64,000 bases of DNA from Caecitellus pseudoparvulus (taxonomy: Eukaryota; Bigyra: Bicosoecida). Below, piece after piece: positions 32,996-43,800 of this stretch. The notes under the pieces were generated by a model. The model did not search any database and was not told the origin of the DNA. It worked only from the letters and a program-made list of their open reading frames with translations. Positions within the stretch are counted from its first letter, which is position 1; each line of letters starts with the position of its first letter. The stretch spans positions 186,001 to 250,000 of the forward strand of contig CBFFRQ010000068.1 in NCBI GenBank assembly GCA_965644315.1, given 5' to 3'. The position numbers and the translations under genes were made by a program.

Positions 32996-34900
32996 ATGCA
33001 AAAGATGAAGCGTCTCCTCGGTGGCAAGGCGTCAATTGGCGCTTTGGGCCTGTTCATGCTGTTGGACATTGTTCACTTTGCTCAGGCCATTCGCAACGAC
33101 CAGACGTACCTCGTCCCTGGCGAGTACGCTGCCCGGTACGCCTGTACTTGCGTTTCAGCGTTGAAACTCTCCTTGCTCATTCGCAACCACGCTACCCCCC
33201 TTCGAGCCAGGATTGATAGCTTTGGATTCGATGCTGGGGGTACTATTGATATTCGTGCAAAGATCTTGTCGCCAACTCCAGACACCAGGCAGTCTGCTCT
33301 GCAACTGGCAGTTTGCACGGAAACGGAGCTGTCGCACAGTGCGCTGACAAGGTTCTCTGCCGAGAGCTTGTGCCAGGGCGGTTTCAACATCTCATGCGCT
33401 CACACTGGAGCCCTGTGGAATGAGAATGGAACGTGGGGATCTCCCAGTTCCTCTTGGGCTGTGGAAGCCACGGCGCAGCACACCTCCACTTACATACTGG
33501 TGCTGCTGAATTGCAACTCGGCCAGCACACGCTTTCAGCTGCAGTACCACCTCGTGAACCCAGGTGGTGAAGAGCTGTCGACTGCCCAGATCCCTTTCAA
33601 GGCCATTTCAGCCGCGAGCCTGGTGGTGTGGATGTGTGTGCTCGTCTTCTTCGGCCTGGACGCAGGGGTGTGGTTGGCCAGCCTGCCAGGGGTCCGGGAA
33701 GACCTGCCAACCTTCCCGCTCGTCCACGCCTTCATGGGGGGGGCATTTTTCGTCCGTTTTTGTGCGTCCGTCTTGGACTTCTCGTATTGGCGCGAACTGA
33801 GCCGCGAAGGAGAAGTCAGCACAGCACTGTGGGCCAGCCGAACAGCTGGGACTGTTGCAGCACTTGCTGCGCAGAGCGCGGTGCTGCTGCTGCTTGGCAA
33901 AGGCTTGTCTCTCACCAGGCGGTCCCTCTCTATTTCTGAGTCCCGCGCTGTCGTCGTGGCTGTGTTCGTGCTGACCCTAGCCTACACGCTGTGGTTGGCT
34001 GCGCCAGGGTTCTTCACGCTGGCGTTTGTGTACGTCATTTTCGCCCTTGTGCTCAGGCTGGTGTACGTGACAACCAAGCGCAGTGGCAGATTTGCAGCTG
34101 TGGTTCACCGCGCGAGACTGCGCAGTGATGTGGCTGGGCGTGAGCATTCCGGCCTTGGCACCCAATCGCTTTCCAGCTTCCCCGGCGAGCCAAGGCAGCA
34201 ACGACCGGACGCCTCTTCTGCAGGCGACGGAGATTGGCTTTTCAGACTGCTGTACCCACACGACATGCGCGGCACGTTGCAGGCTCGGCAACTCCGCTTT
34301 TTTCTCGTCTTGGAGGCGTCAGCCATCGCCTGGCTTGTCCTTGAGCTGTTGTCCGCCACCCTCTCCACCGTCCTTGCGAATGAGCAAGCCGCTGGCTGGC
34401 AAGGAAGCGTGACAGCCCTTGTCATCCAAAGCAGCGCGATGTTTGCCCTCTTCTTGCACCTTCGAGTGGGTGTGTTGGGGGGTGCCGTTCACTTCAACGC
34501 AGATGCGTACAACGCAGAGACTCTGCTGTCGCCGCTCCTGCGGCACGAGCCTGGTGGGACATTGCAAGACCAAGAAAGCACGCCTTCGTCACCTCGAATT
34601 GCAGACCGTTCGTTTTGGCAGTCCTTGAGCCGTGCTTGGGAAGCTGCTGCATACGCGCCCGAGTCTGTCGCTCAAGCACAGTCCGCCTCCATACCACGTG
34701 GAGGCGCAGCGCCAAGGCGGCCTGCAGGCCATGTGAAGCACCTCAGCGTTGTCATCCTTAACCCAGATGCAACTGCATCCCTTGGCACTGTCGCAGTTTG
34801 GCGAGCGCCGGACCCACCTCAAGCCCAAACGGCAGGCAGGCGGGGATTCCTCGCGCCAGCTGCGAACAGACAGGGGTACGCCCCAGTCGCAGGGGAGTGA
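32996..34900 (+). CDS. GOST / lung-7TM family membrane protein (GPR107/TMEM87-like)
   Basis: A 634-residue protein. A signal sequence (IGALGLFMLLDIVHFAQA) comes first, then a luminal domain of ~200 residues with the family's opening pattern RIDSFGFDAGGTIDIRA. Pairs of Cys lie within it, and it ends STYILVLLNC then VNPGGEELSTAQIPFKAIS, the typical run-in to the first of seven helices. The helices start LVVWMCVLVFFGLDAGVWL and continue through AVVVAVFVLTLAYTLWLAA, TLAFVYVIFALVLRLVYVT, FLVLEASAIAWLVLELLSA and VIQSSAMFALFLHLRVGVL. A hydrophilic loop of ~75 residues near 34090-34250 and a ~120-residue cytosolic tail complete it. GOST proteins work in Golgi trafficking or as seven-TM scaffolds. ATG 32996 (MQKMKRLL) was preferred because it directly precedes the signal; ATG 33005 is equally good. 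Confidence 0.65.
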   Translation: MQKMKRLLGGKASIGALGLFMLLDIVHFAQAIRNDQTYLVPGEYAARYACTCVSALKLSLLIRNHATPLRARIDSFGFDAGGTIDIRAKILSPTPDTRQSALQLAVCTETELSHSALTRFSAESLCQGGFNISCAHTGALWNENGTWGSPSSSWAVEATAQHTSTYILVLLNCNSASTRFQLQYHLVNPGGEELSTAQIPFKAISAASLVVWMCVLVFFGLDAGVWLASLPGVREDLPTFPLVHAFMGGAFFVRFCASVLDFSYWRELSREGEVSTALWASRTAGTVAALAAQSAVLLLLGKGLSLTRRSLSISESRAVVVAVFVLTLAYTLWLAAPGFFTLAFVYVIFALVLRLVYVTTKRSGRFAAVVHRARLRSDVAGREHSGLGTQSLSSFPGEPRQQRPDASSAGDGDWLFRLLYPHDMRGTLQARQLRFFLVLEASAIAWLVLELLSATLSTVLANEQAAGWQGSVTALVIQSSAMFALFLHLRVGVLGGAVHFNADAYNAETLLSPLLRHEPGGTLQDQESTPSSPRIADRSFWQSLSRAWEAAAYAPESVAQAQSASIPRGGAAPRRPAGHVKHLSVVILNPDATASLGTVAVWRAPDPPQAQTAGRRGFLAPAANRQGYAPVAGE

Positions 34901-35073
34901 CATTTTCACACAGGAAGAAAGTCGTTCATGTGTTCCTTGTGTGTGGGGGGGGGTTGTGCCCTTCTGTGTCATGCTGTCTGCTTGGCACCCTCACGTGTCT
35001 TGAGCCAGGCGCACCCACCACGCCAAGTGACGTGGGGCCTTGTTGGGCGCACACAGGCAAGCGACCGGCATGG

Positions 35074-35880
35074 ATGGAATACCATCAGCAGGGAGAACTG
35101 GATCCTGAGAGTGCAGAGGCTAATCAGCCTGCCATTTCAGCTGCACCACCACAGCTAGCGCCCGAACGTCAGACAACGCGGAGCGGCTTGCGGGAGCCTG
35201 ACGGCGCTGAACCCTCCGACCGCTTCTCTTGGTTCCGAAGGCTGACCTTGCAAGACCAGCAGCGGCTGTACTGTGTAAACCTCTTGCTTCCATTCTTGCT
35301 GCTCTTCATCTTCCTGCTCGCTGTCCCTGCAGCAACTGGAGTCGGGTATGCTGCTTCTCGGTCCGGGCCTGATGCTCACGGGGCATCACGACGAGGCCGA
35401 TGGTTTGCTTCAATATTCGGAATAGCCTCCCCCGCATTGTTCATGCTGTTGCACTGCTTTGGGCTGTTCTGCCGTCTCCGTTGGCTGTTAGCCGGAGCCA
35501 CTGTCGCCAGCCTGCTATCAGCAGTGTACGTTGCCGTGGCGTCAGCGGCTGGATTAACAGCGGTGACAACCAGTGCAGCAGAAGCAGGTCTTGGGGGGGA
35601 TGAGGGTGGTATTGCTCTCGCGGCATCGGGGGGCAGCGTTATTGGGGCGCTGCTCCTGACCTTGACACCTTGTGGCCTCATGCTGTACGTCGGCGCCTCG
35701 CAAGCTTCCTTGGTGCGCACCTTGTGGGGCCACTTTGCCACAGACCCTCCTTCTGCAAGCACTGGTATTCGCTTGGAAGGGTCGTTGAGGGAGGGTATCC
35801 CGGTGGTGGCTCGAGAAGCACCAAGCGGGCAAGCAAACCCACCCGGCCCCGTGCCCATTGCGCCCCCTGTTCGAATGTAG
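35074..35880 (+). CDS. Four-helix membrane protein, unknown family
   Basis: 268 residues from ATG 35074. The frame is open upstream to 34798 but overlaps the previous gene's end there, so the downstream ATG is preferred. A hydrophilic N-terminus of ~65 residues is followed by four hydrophobic helices: LLLPFLLLFIFLLAVPAATG, FASIFGIASPALFMLLHCFG, LLAGATVASLLSAVYVAVAS and GSVIGALLLTLTPCGLMLYV. A ~60-residue polar tail ends it. The spacing is reminiscent of small tetraspan proteins, but the CCG-type loop of tetraspanins is absent. I do not recognise the family. It sits head-to-tail between the GOST gene and the reductase gene. Confidence 0.5.
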   Translation: MEYHQQGELDPESAEANQPAISAAPPQLAPERQTTRSGLREPDGAEPSDRFSWFRRLTLQDQQRLYCVNLLLPFLLLFIFLLAVPAATGVGYAASRSGPDAHGASRRGRWFASIFGIASPALFMLLHCFGLFCRLRWLLAGATVASLLSAVYVAVASAAGLTAVTTSAAEAGLGGDEGGIALAASGGSVIGALLLTLTPCGLMLYVGASQASLVRTLWGHFATDPPSASTGIRLEGSLREGIPVVAREAPSGQANPPGPVPIAPPVRM

Positions 35881-36008
35881 TCTACGGCCAGAATTACCCC
35901 AAACTTGTTTATGAATCACCTCTGTGAGCAATGCATGTGATGCCTCCGCGTCTCGCTTGAGCACCTGCTGCTGTGAGAGACAGCACGTTGGCAAGCAATT
36001 TCCGCAGC

Positions 36009-37442
36009 ATGGCCGAGGTCCACACAACAGCCAAAGCCAGCAGTGCTCCAGCGCCAAGCACACCACCTGCTGTGTTGATGGTGGGAACGGGTGAATACAC
36101 TACAGGGTACGGCGAGTCCTCTTCGAAAACGGACAAAGGGGCCGGAGGTGCGGCCTGCGAACCCGGCCGTCGCACTCCTGGCGAGCTGGCATGCACGCAC
36201 GCTTCCTCACCGAGCGCAGTGGTGGCAATCACGGTGTTTGACCTGCGCAAGCGCGGATTGGTCGGGGATGTCTACATGTGCGGCGTGAATGGCACGAAGT
36301 TCCCTGCCATTCGAGCCCACATGCAAGCCGCCATCGCGGAAGCCTACCCTCAACACGGGTTTGACATCTCCTGCGCCACGTTTCCTCCTGACGACCAGGT
36401 AGACCCACAAGCATACTTGACTGCCATAGATGCCCTGCCTGGCCGATCCATCGTCATCATTTTCACGCCTGATGATACCCACTTTGACATTGCCATGGCT
36501 GCGATTCGCAAAGGCCACCATGTGCTCGTGACCAAGCCCGCTGTCAAGACCCTGGCAGAGCACACCGCCTTGGCAGACGCAGCTCGGGAAGCGGGCAATC
36601 TGTGCGCTGTCGAAGTCCACAAGAGATGGGACCCGATGTACGCGGACGCGCGGGACCGCTTGCGGGCATCCGGTGACTTCTCGTTCTTGGATGCCTACAT
36701 GTCGCAGCCAAAGCTGCAGCTCAAGACATTCAAGTCGTGGGCCGGCATTGCATCAGACATTTCGTACTACCTGAACTCGCACCATGTAGACTTCCATGAG
36801 TGGTGCATGCAAGGGCGGGGGAGGCCGATTCGCGTGACAGCGAGCGCGGCCACGGGGGTGGGGCAGCGCCTGCTGCAAAGGCATGTCGATGACACCATCA
36901 CTCTGCTCGTCCAGTGGGAGAACCTCCCAAGCGGAACCCTTGGCACTGCCGTGTACACCGCCTCCTGGATCGCACCTTCAGCCGAGGTGCACTCCCAACA
37001 ACGCTTTTTCGCAATGACGCACGGTGGCGAAGTGAGGCTCGACCAGGCTCACAGAGGATACTCCGTAGCCACTGACAGTGCAGGGTTTGCCAGCGTTAAT
37101 CCTCTCTTCATGAAGTACACTCCCTCTGAAGGCACATTTGCAGGGCAAGGGGGGTACGGCTACCGGTCTTTCGAGGCCTTCATCCAGGCTGCAGTTGAGG
37201 TGAACGCGGGCAAAGCGCTTGCAAGTGACTTTGATGAGTCTGGGCAGCTGGCCACCATTCACTCCACGTTGCAGACGACTGCCATCCTCGAGGCGGGCGC
37301 TCGAAGCCTTGCTGCGGGCGGTCACCCTGTGACTATCCAGTATGAGTCTGCGACTGCCCTCCAGCCCCAAGCAGTGCAGCCACAAGACACCACAGAGAGA
37401 CCGCAGCGATCTTCCGATACAACGTCTGAGGCGGCTCCTTGA
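36009..37442 (+). CDS. Gfo/Idh/MocA oxidoreductase, D-galacturonate reductase-like
   Basis: NAD(P)-dependent sugar-acid reductase family, first step of a fungal-type pectin-sugar pathway. Diagnostic stretches are [128 protein letters not shown] and [17 protein letters not shown]. Relative to the family, the frame has ~24 extra residues right after the dinucleotide-binding loop. Bases 36148-36219 (72 nt, GTGCGG...GCGCAG, phase 1) form an in-frame intron; removing it gives [15 protein letters not shown], the family consensus, and a 453-residue protein. ATG 36009 (MAEVHTT) is the likely start, with ATG 35973 also possible. The exact substrate (D-galacturonate or a related uronate) is inferred from resemblance. 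Confidence 0.83.
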   Translation: MAEVHTTAKASSAPAPSTPPAVLMVGTGEYTTGYGESSSKTDKGAGGAACEPGRRTPGELACTHASSPSAVVAITVFDLRKRGLVGDVYMCGVNGTKFPAIRAHMQAAIAEAYPQHGFDISCATFPPDDQVDPQAYLTAIDALPGRSIVIIFTPDDTHFDIAMAAIRKGHHVLVTKPAVKTLAEHTALADAAREAGNLCAVEVHKRWDPMYADARDRLRASGDFSFLDAYMSQPKLQLKTFKSWAGIASDISYYLNSHHVDFHEWCMQGRGRPIRVTASAATGVGQRLLQRHVDDTITLLVQWENLPSGTLGTAVYTASWIAPSAEVHSQQRFFAMTHGGEVRLDQAHRGYSVATDSAGFASVNPLFMKYTPSEGTFAGQGGYGYRSFEAFIQAAVEVNAGKALASDFDESGQLATIHSTLQTTAILEAGARSLAAGGHPVTIQYESATALQPQAVQPQDTTERPQRSSDTTSEAAP

Positions 37443-37852
37443 AGCTCGCCCACGATTGGCAATGCATGAACCTTCGTGAGACCACACCAACCTCTGGAAG
37501 TCCGCCACAAAACCCACCTCCAGTCAAATTGCCGCCATCTCATGGCACTTAAACCTAGGGCCTAAACCCAGCTGAGTGCCTCTTGCACATTGTGGGGAAC
37601 ACGGGGCACGCAAACAGCTGTGTTGGGCTTCTCCATCCAGTGGTGCCACCTACCCGCATCTGAGACAGGCTCGATCTTGAGACCATCGCGCTGCGTGTAG
37701 TGCTCAACCTCCCTCAGGCGCTTCATCGTTGTGCGTCAATGCCGCTTTCCTCGTCCCTCTTGCCACCTTGCTTTGAGCTGCTCAGCACACTCGCTCTTCC
37801 CCCTGAGCGTTTTTCAGGCTCATCACCCACACCGAAGTATCGTTGAAGCAAC
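37443..37852. other. Intergenic region, nothing recognised
   Basis: 410 bp upstream of the giant C2 gene, presumably containing its promoter. No obvious element, repeat or conserved frame. Confidence 0.35.
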
Positions 37853-40800
37853 ATGCCTGGACTCAACGGGAAGTTGACAGTGCACCTGCACAAGGCCAAG
37901 GGACTCAAGAAGCCCAATGGCTCACCTCCTGGCCAGGTCATGGTGCAAGTGCTGGTCAATGGCGCCTCTGTGTCCGGCAAGGCCCACGAGGCTGCCGGCG
38001 CCGACTGGCAAGAGAGTGTGGCTCTCGACGTCGCCGACGCGCCCCTGGGCGCGACAGCCCGCTTCATTGTTGTAGATGTCAGTGGCGACTCTCAAGATGC
38101 CTTGGGCAGCGTGTCCATGGCCTTGCCTGACAACTCCTCCGCCGCCGGAGTCTTCGATGCCGCATGGCACGACGTCGTCGCCCCAGATGGCAAGAGTCTG
38201 GCAGGGCAGCTCAACTTTGGAATGGAGTGGGCACCCAAACGCGCCTCATCCAGGGGTTCGTCCCGTAAGTCTCGTGTGCGCGCACTGGCATCGCGTGCCC
38301 CGCTTCAGGGCAGGAAGAGCCGGTAAACGGAAATTGCGCGAGTCGCTGTGCGACCTTTCATGTGCGCCATGCGAAGCCAAGCTCGGCGCTGGTACAGCTG
38401 CATGGTCCCACACGTTCTCACAATACCTTGTTGCTCAGGAAGTGGTTCTCGAAGTGGATCCCGAGTGTCATCGGCCGTTGGCAGCCTGCGAGGCATCGAC
38501 GAGCGGAGCACGCTGAATGGTACCTTGACCGTGTACCTGAAGAAGGCACGAGACCTCAAGGACGCGGACTTCTTTGGCAAGTCAGACCCCTACGTTAAAG
38601 TGGCCGTTGCTGAGGTTCAGGCTCAGTCTAAGGTCGTCGAAAACTCCACCAACCCCGAGTGGAACGAAGACCTTAAACTCAAGATCCGCGGCGCAAGCTT
38701 GGGCGCCTTCATCCACATGCACGTGATGGATGAGGATGGCGAGAAGGATGGGTCCCTGGGCGAGGTGAAGGTGCCACTGCCTGACCACCCCGATGCGGCG
38801 GGCGTGTTCGAGGCTGTGTGGCAGCCGGTGGTGGACGAGAAGGGCAAGCAGCACGGGGAGCTGTTGGTGGGCTTCAAATGGGACCCGGTGTCGGCGCAGC
38901 GCAGGCGCAAGCGCGAGCGTGCAGCTGCACGTGCTGCCGCCGAGGAAGCGGCTGCTGCTTCTGGCTCCGGGGCTGGTGCCCAAGCCATCGATGAGCGCAA
39001 GACTCTAAATGGGACCCTCACTGTCTACTTAAAGGAAGGGCGCAAGCTGCCCACAGTTGACTCAAGAGGGCAGCTTGATCCCTTTATCGTGGTGGAAGTC
39101 GAAGAGAAGGCCGTGACGAGCAGTGCCAAGAAGAATACGTCTGCTCCAGTGTGGAACGAAGACATGGTTCTGCAGGTGCAAGGTGCCAAGCTTGGAGCCA
39201 CTATCGTCATGAGCGTGCAAGACAAGGCTCCTGCAGGAGACACAGCTGTCGGGAAGTGCAAGATTCCTTTGCCCGACCACCCGGATGCTGCTGGAGTGTT
39301 TGATCCAGTTTGGCAGCCGGTGACTGGACCAAAGGGTGGGAGTAAGGGAGAGATTCTGGTGGGCTTCAAGTGGGATCCGATCTCTGCGCAGAGAGAAAGA
39401 CGCAAATCGCAGGAAGAGCAGAAAAAGCAGCTTGCCCCTCCGCCCGCTGCTGCGGTCGCTGCTGCACCTGCCGCCGCGGCTACTGCCCCAGTGGACGAGC
39501 GCAAAACCCTCAACGGCACCCTCAAGGTCCAGCTCAAGAAGGCACGAGACCTCAAGGACGCGGACTTCTTCGGCAAGTCAGACCCCTACGTCATCACATC
39601 TGTCGCTGATGCCAAGGTGCAGTCCAAGGTCATCCAGGACTCCACCAACCCCGAGTGGAACGAGGAGCTCACTCTGCAGGTCAAGGGCGCGCCCTTGGGC
39701 GCCTTCATCCACATGCACGTGATGGATGAGGATGGCGAGAAGGATGGGTCCCTGGGCGAGGTGAAGGTGCCACTGCCTGACCACCCCGATGCGGCTGGTG
39801 AGTTTGCGCCGGTGTGGCAGCCGGTGGTGGACGAGAAGGGCAAGCAGCACGGGGAGCTGTTGGTGGGCTTCGAGTGGGATCCGGTGTCGGCGCAGCGCAA
39901 GCGCGAGGCCAAGGTGAGAAAGGCCAAGGCTGCTGCCGAAGCCGAAGCAAAAGAAGAGCGAGAGGCTAAAGCGGCCCAGCAGGCAGCGGAGAAGGAGGCA
40001 GCTGAAGCAGCAGCCGCGAAGGAAGCCGCAAAGCAAGCTCATGAAGAGGCTGCGAAGGCTGCAGCAGCCGCCGCTGCTGCTGCCCCAGTGGACGAGCGCA
40101 AAACCCTCAACGGCACCCTCAAGGTCCAGCTCAAGAAGGCACGAGACCTCAAGGACGCGGACTTCTTTGGCAAGTCAGACCCCTACGTCATCACATCCGT
40201 CGCTGATGCCAAGGTGCAGTCCAAGGTCATCCAGGACTCCACCAACCCCGAGTGGAACGAGGAGCTCACTCTGCAGGTCAAGGGCGCGCCCTTGGGCGCT
40301 TTCATCCACATGCACGTGATGGATGAGGATGGCGAGAAGGATGGGTCCCTGGGCGAGGTGAAGGTGCCACTGCCTGACCACCCCGATGCGGCTGGTGAGT
40401 TTGCGCCGGTGTGGCAGCCGGTGGTGGACGAGAAGGGCAAGCAGCACGGGGAGCTGTTGGTGGGCTTCGAGTGGGAGCCTGTCAGTGCACAGCGCAAGCG
40501 GAAAGCCAAGGAGGCTAGGGAGAAGGCGAAAGCAGCGCAAGCTGCTTCAGACAAGGAGGCAGCTGAGGCACGCGCAGCTGAAGCCGCTGCTGCCAAGGAG
40601 GCAGCCGAGGCAAAGAAAGCTGCGGAGGAAGCTGATGCTGCAGCTGCCGCCGCTGACCTTGAACGTGAGCAGAAGGAGGCGGCAGCAGCTGCCAAAGCTG
40701 CTGAGGAAGCAGCGGCCAAAGCAGCAGCAGAGAAGGAGGCTGCAGCAGCCGCCGCCGCTGCTGCCCCAGTGGACGAGCGCAAAACCCTCAACGGCACCCT

Positions 40801-43800
40801 CAAGGTCCAGCTCAAGAAGGCACGAGACCTCAAGGACGCGGACTTCTTCGGCAAGTCAGACCCCTACGTCATCACATCTGTCGCTGATGCCAAGGTGCAG
40901 TCCAAGGTCATCCAGGACTCCACCAACCCCGAGTGGAACGAGGAGCTCACTCTGCAGGTCAAGGGCGCGCCCTTGGGCGCTTTCATCCACATGCACGTGA
41001 TGGATGAGGATGGCGAGAAGGATGGGTCCCTGGGCGAGGTGAAGGTGCCACTGCCTGACCACCCCGATGCGGCTGGTGAGTTTGCGCCGGTGTGGCAGCC
41101 GGTTGTGGACGAGAAGGGCAAGCAGCACGGGGAGCTGCTGGTGGGCTTCGAGTGGGAGCCTGTCAGTGCACAGCGCAAGCGGAAAGCCAAGGAGGCTGAG
41201 GCAGCTGCAAAGGCTGCCGAGGCGGAGGCTGAGAAGCAAGCCGAAGAAGCCCGTGAAGCCGAGGCAGCTGCTGAGGCTGAGCGCGTGGAGGCAGAAGCCG
41301 CTGCTGCAAAGGCTGCGAAGGAAGAGGCTGAAGCCGCTGCCAAGCGTGAGGCGGAAGAGGCTGCAGAAGCGGAAGAGGCGGCTGCCCGTGAACGCGCAGA
41401 GGCTGAGGCAGCTGCCAAAGCTGCTGAGGAAGCGGCAGCGGCTGTTCAAGCAGCGAAAGAAGCTGAAGCAGAAGCTGCGAAGGCTGCAGCAGCCGCTGCT
41501 GCCGCTACCCCAGTGGACGAGCGCAAAACCCTCAACGGCACCCTCAAGGTCCAGCTCAAGAAGGCACGAGACCTCAAGGACGCGGACTTCTTTGGCAAGT
41601 CAGACCCCTACGTCATCACATCCGTCGCTGATGCCAAGGTGCAGTCCAAGGTCATCCAGGACTCCACCAACCCCGAGTGGAACGAGGAGCTCACTCTGCA
41701 GGTCAAGGGCGCGCCCTTGGGCGCTTTCATCCACATGCACGTGATGGATGAGGATGGCGAGAAGGATGGGTCCCTGGGCGAGGTGAAGGTGCCACTGCCT
41801 GACCACCCCGATGCGGCTGGTGAGTTTGCGCCGGTGTGGCAGCCGGTGGTGGACGAGAAGGGCAAGCAGCACGGGGAGCTGCTGGTGGGCTTCGAGTGGG
41901 ATCCGGTGTCGGCGCAGCGCAAGCGCGAGGCCGAAGCTACCAAAGCCAGGGCTGCCGAAGATGTGAAAGCTGCGGAGGCTGCCGCGAAAGAAGCTGCCGA
42001 GCTTGCGGCACGTGAGGAAGCGGAGGCTGTCGCTGCTAAGGAAGCTGCTGAAAAGGAAGCTGCTGAAAAAGAAGCCGCAGAGAAAGCCGCTGCTGAGGCT
42101 GCAGCAGCGGCTGCTGTTGCTGAAGCCGAGGCCCAAGCAAAAGCAGCTGATGCTGCACGCCGGGCCGAAGCGGAGGAGGCTGAGGCTGCCGCCAAGGCGG
42201 CCTTGAAGGCTGCAGAAGAAGCCGCAGCTGCAAAGGCGGCAGCAGAGGAGGAAGCTGCAGCTGCCCAGGCTGCTGCCGCTGCCGCAGCATCCTCGGATGA
42301 TCGTCAGAAGCTTTCAGGCTCCTTGAAGGTTCAGCTGAAGCAGGCCCGAGGCTTGAAGGATGCTGATTTTATCGGCAAGTCCGACCCGTATGTGATCGTG
42401 AAAGTCGGGGATGCCCAGGCACGCTCTTCCACGAAGGATGGCACCACTGAACCTGTGTGGAACGAAGAGCTACGGGTGGATGTTGAAGATGCCGACCTTG
42501 GTGCACCAGTGTACGTGTCGGTCTTCGACGACGACGGCGGCAAGGATGATGCTTTGGGTGAATGCCTCTTGCCGCCGCTGCCTCGCGATTACGATGCTGA
42601 GCACTCAGTGAAGGAGGAGTGGATTCCTGTCATGGTGCCGACGGGGAAGAAGGGGGCAGACGGAAAGCCTGCCTTGAAGCAGCAGGGCGAAGTGCTCGTC
42701 GGGTATGTGTGGGAGCCCGAGGCAGTTCAGCGTCAGAAGCAGGCTGACGCTGTGGCTGCGAAGGCAGCCGCAGAGGCCGCAGAAGCTGAGGCTGAAGCAA
42801 AAGCTGCTGCCGACCGGGCTGCTAAAGAAGCTGCTGAAGCTGAGAAAGCAGCACAGACAGCAACTCAGGAGGAAGCCACCTCTCAGCAAGTCCGCGAACT
42901 GGCCAAGACGGAGGCAGGCCGCGCTGTCCTTGCAGATGCTGCACCTCGTGATGCGTTGGGGGGCGACTACGCTGGGGCCGATGATGAGGCGCTGGCCGTG
43001 GACCCTTCCATCGATGAGCGCCAGACCCTGAACGGAGACCTGGACATCCACCTGGCGGAGGCACGAGGATTGCGAGACACAGATTGGCTTGGCTCCTCAG
43101 ACCCTTTCGTGGTTGCAAGCGTGGCTGGCTCAAGGAACCCTGATGCAGGTGCCACGACGCCGCCCGAGACCAAGTCAAAGGTAGTGAAGGGCACCTCCGA
43201 GCCAAAGTGGGACGAAGACTTGAAGCTACGCGTTCGGGGAGCTCCCCTTGGCAGCCAACTGCTCATGAAGGTGCGGGATGATGACGGAGATGGTAAATTC
43301 GATGAGCTGGGGCAAGTGCAGATTCCCCTGCCCGAAAACCCTGACGCTGCTGGTAACTTCGCTGAAACTTGGCATGATGTTGTCGACGCGAAGTCTGGCA
43401 AGAAAGCAGGCCAGGTGCGACTTTCTCTCGTGTGGACCCCGGTGACTGCCCTCCGCAAGGCGGCACAAGACGCTGCCGAAGCCCCCACCGCTGCTGATGC
43501 AGGTGATGGCAGCTCAAAGGAGGATGACAAGCCATTGACTGGCACTCTTGTACTGCGCGTGCAGGCCGCAAAAGATCTGAAAGACGCGGATTGGTTTGGC
43601 AAGTCTGATCCGTACGTGGTTGCGTCAGTACCACAGAATCCTAGCAAGGCCGGAACTGCAGCTGGCCCGGGTGCAGCTGAGAGCAAAGCCGCTTCTCCTG
43701 ATGGCGCAAAGAGCGGCGCCGGAAGTGAGGAGGCTGCAGGCCAGGATGGGCCCACTGCCCGCACGAGTGTCAAGGAAGGCACAACTTCCCCAGTGTGGGA

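Noticed and set aside
35909-36250. 113-codon minus-strand frame with a hydrophobic stretch
   Set aside because: Overlaps the start and intron of the reductase gene antisense; the hydrophobic run is explained by the Ala/Val-rich reverse of that sequence.
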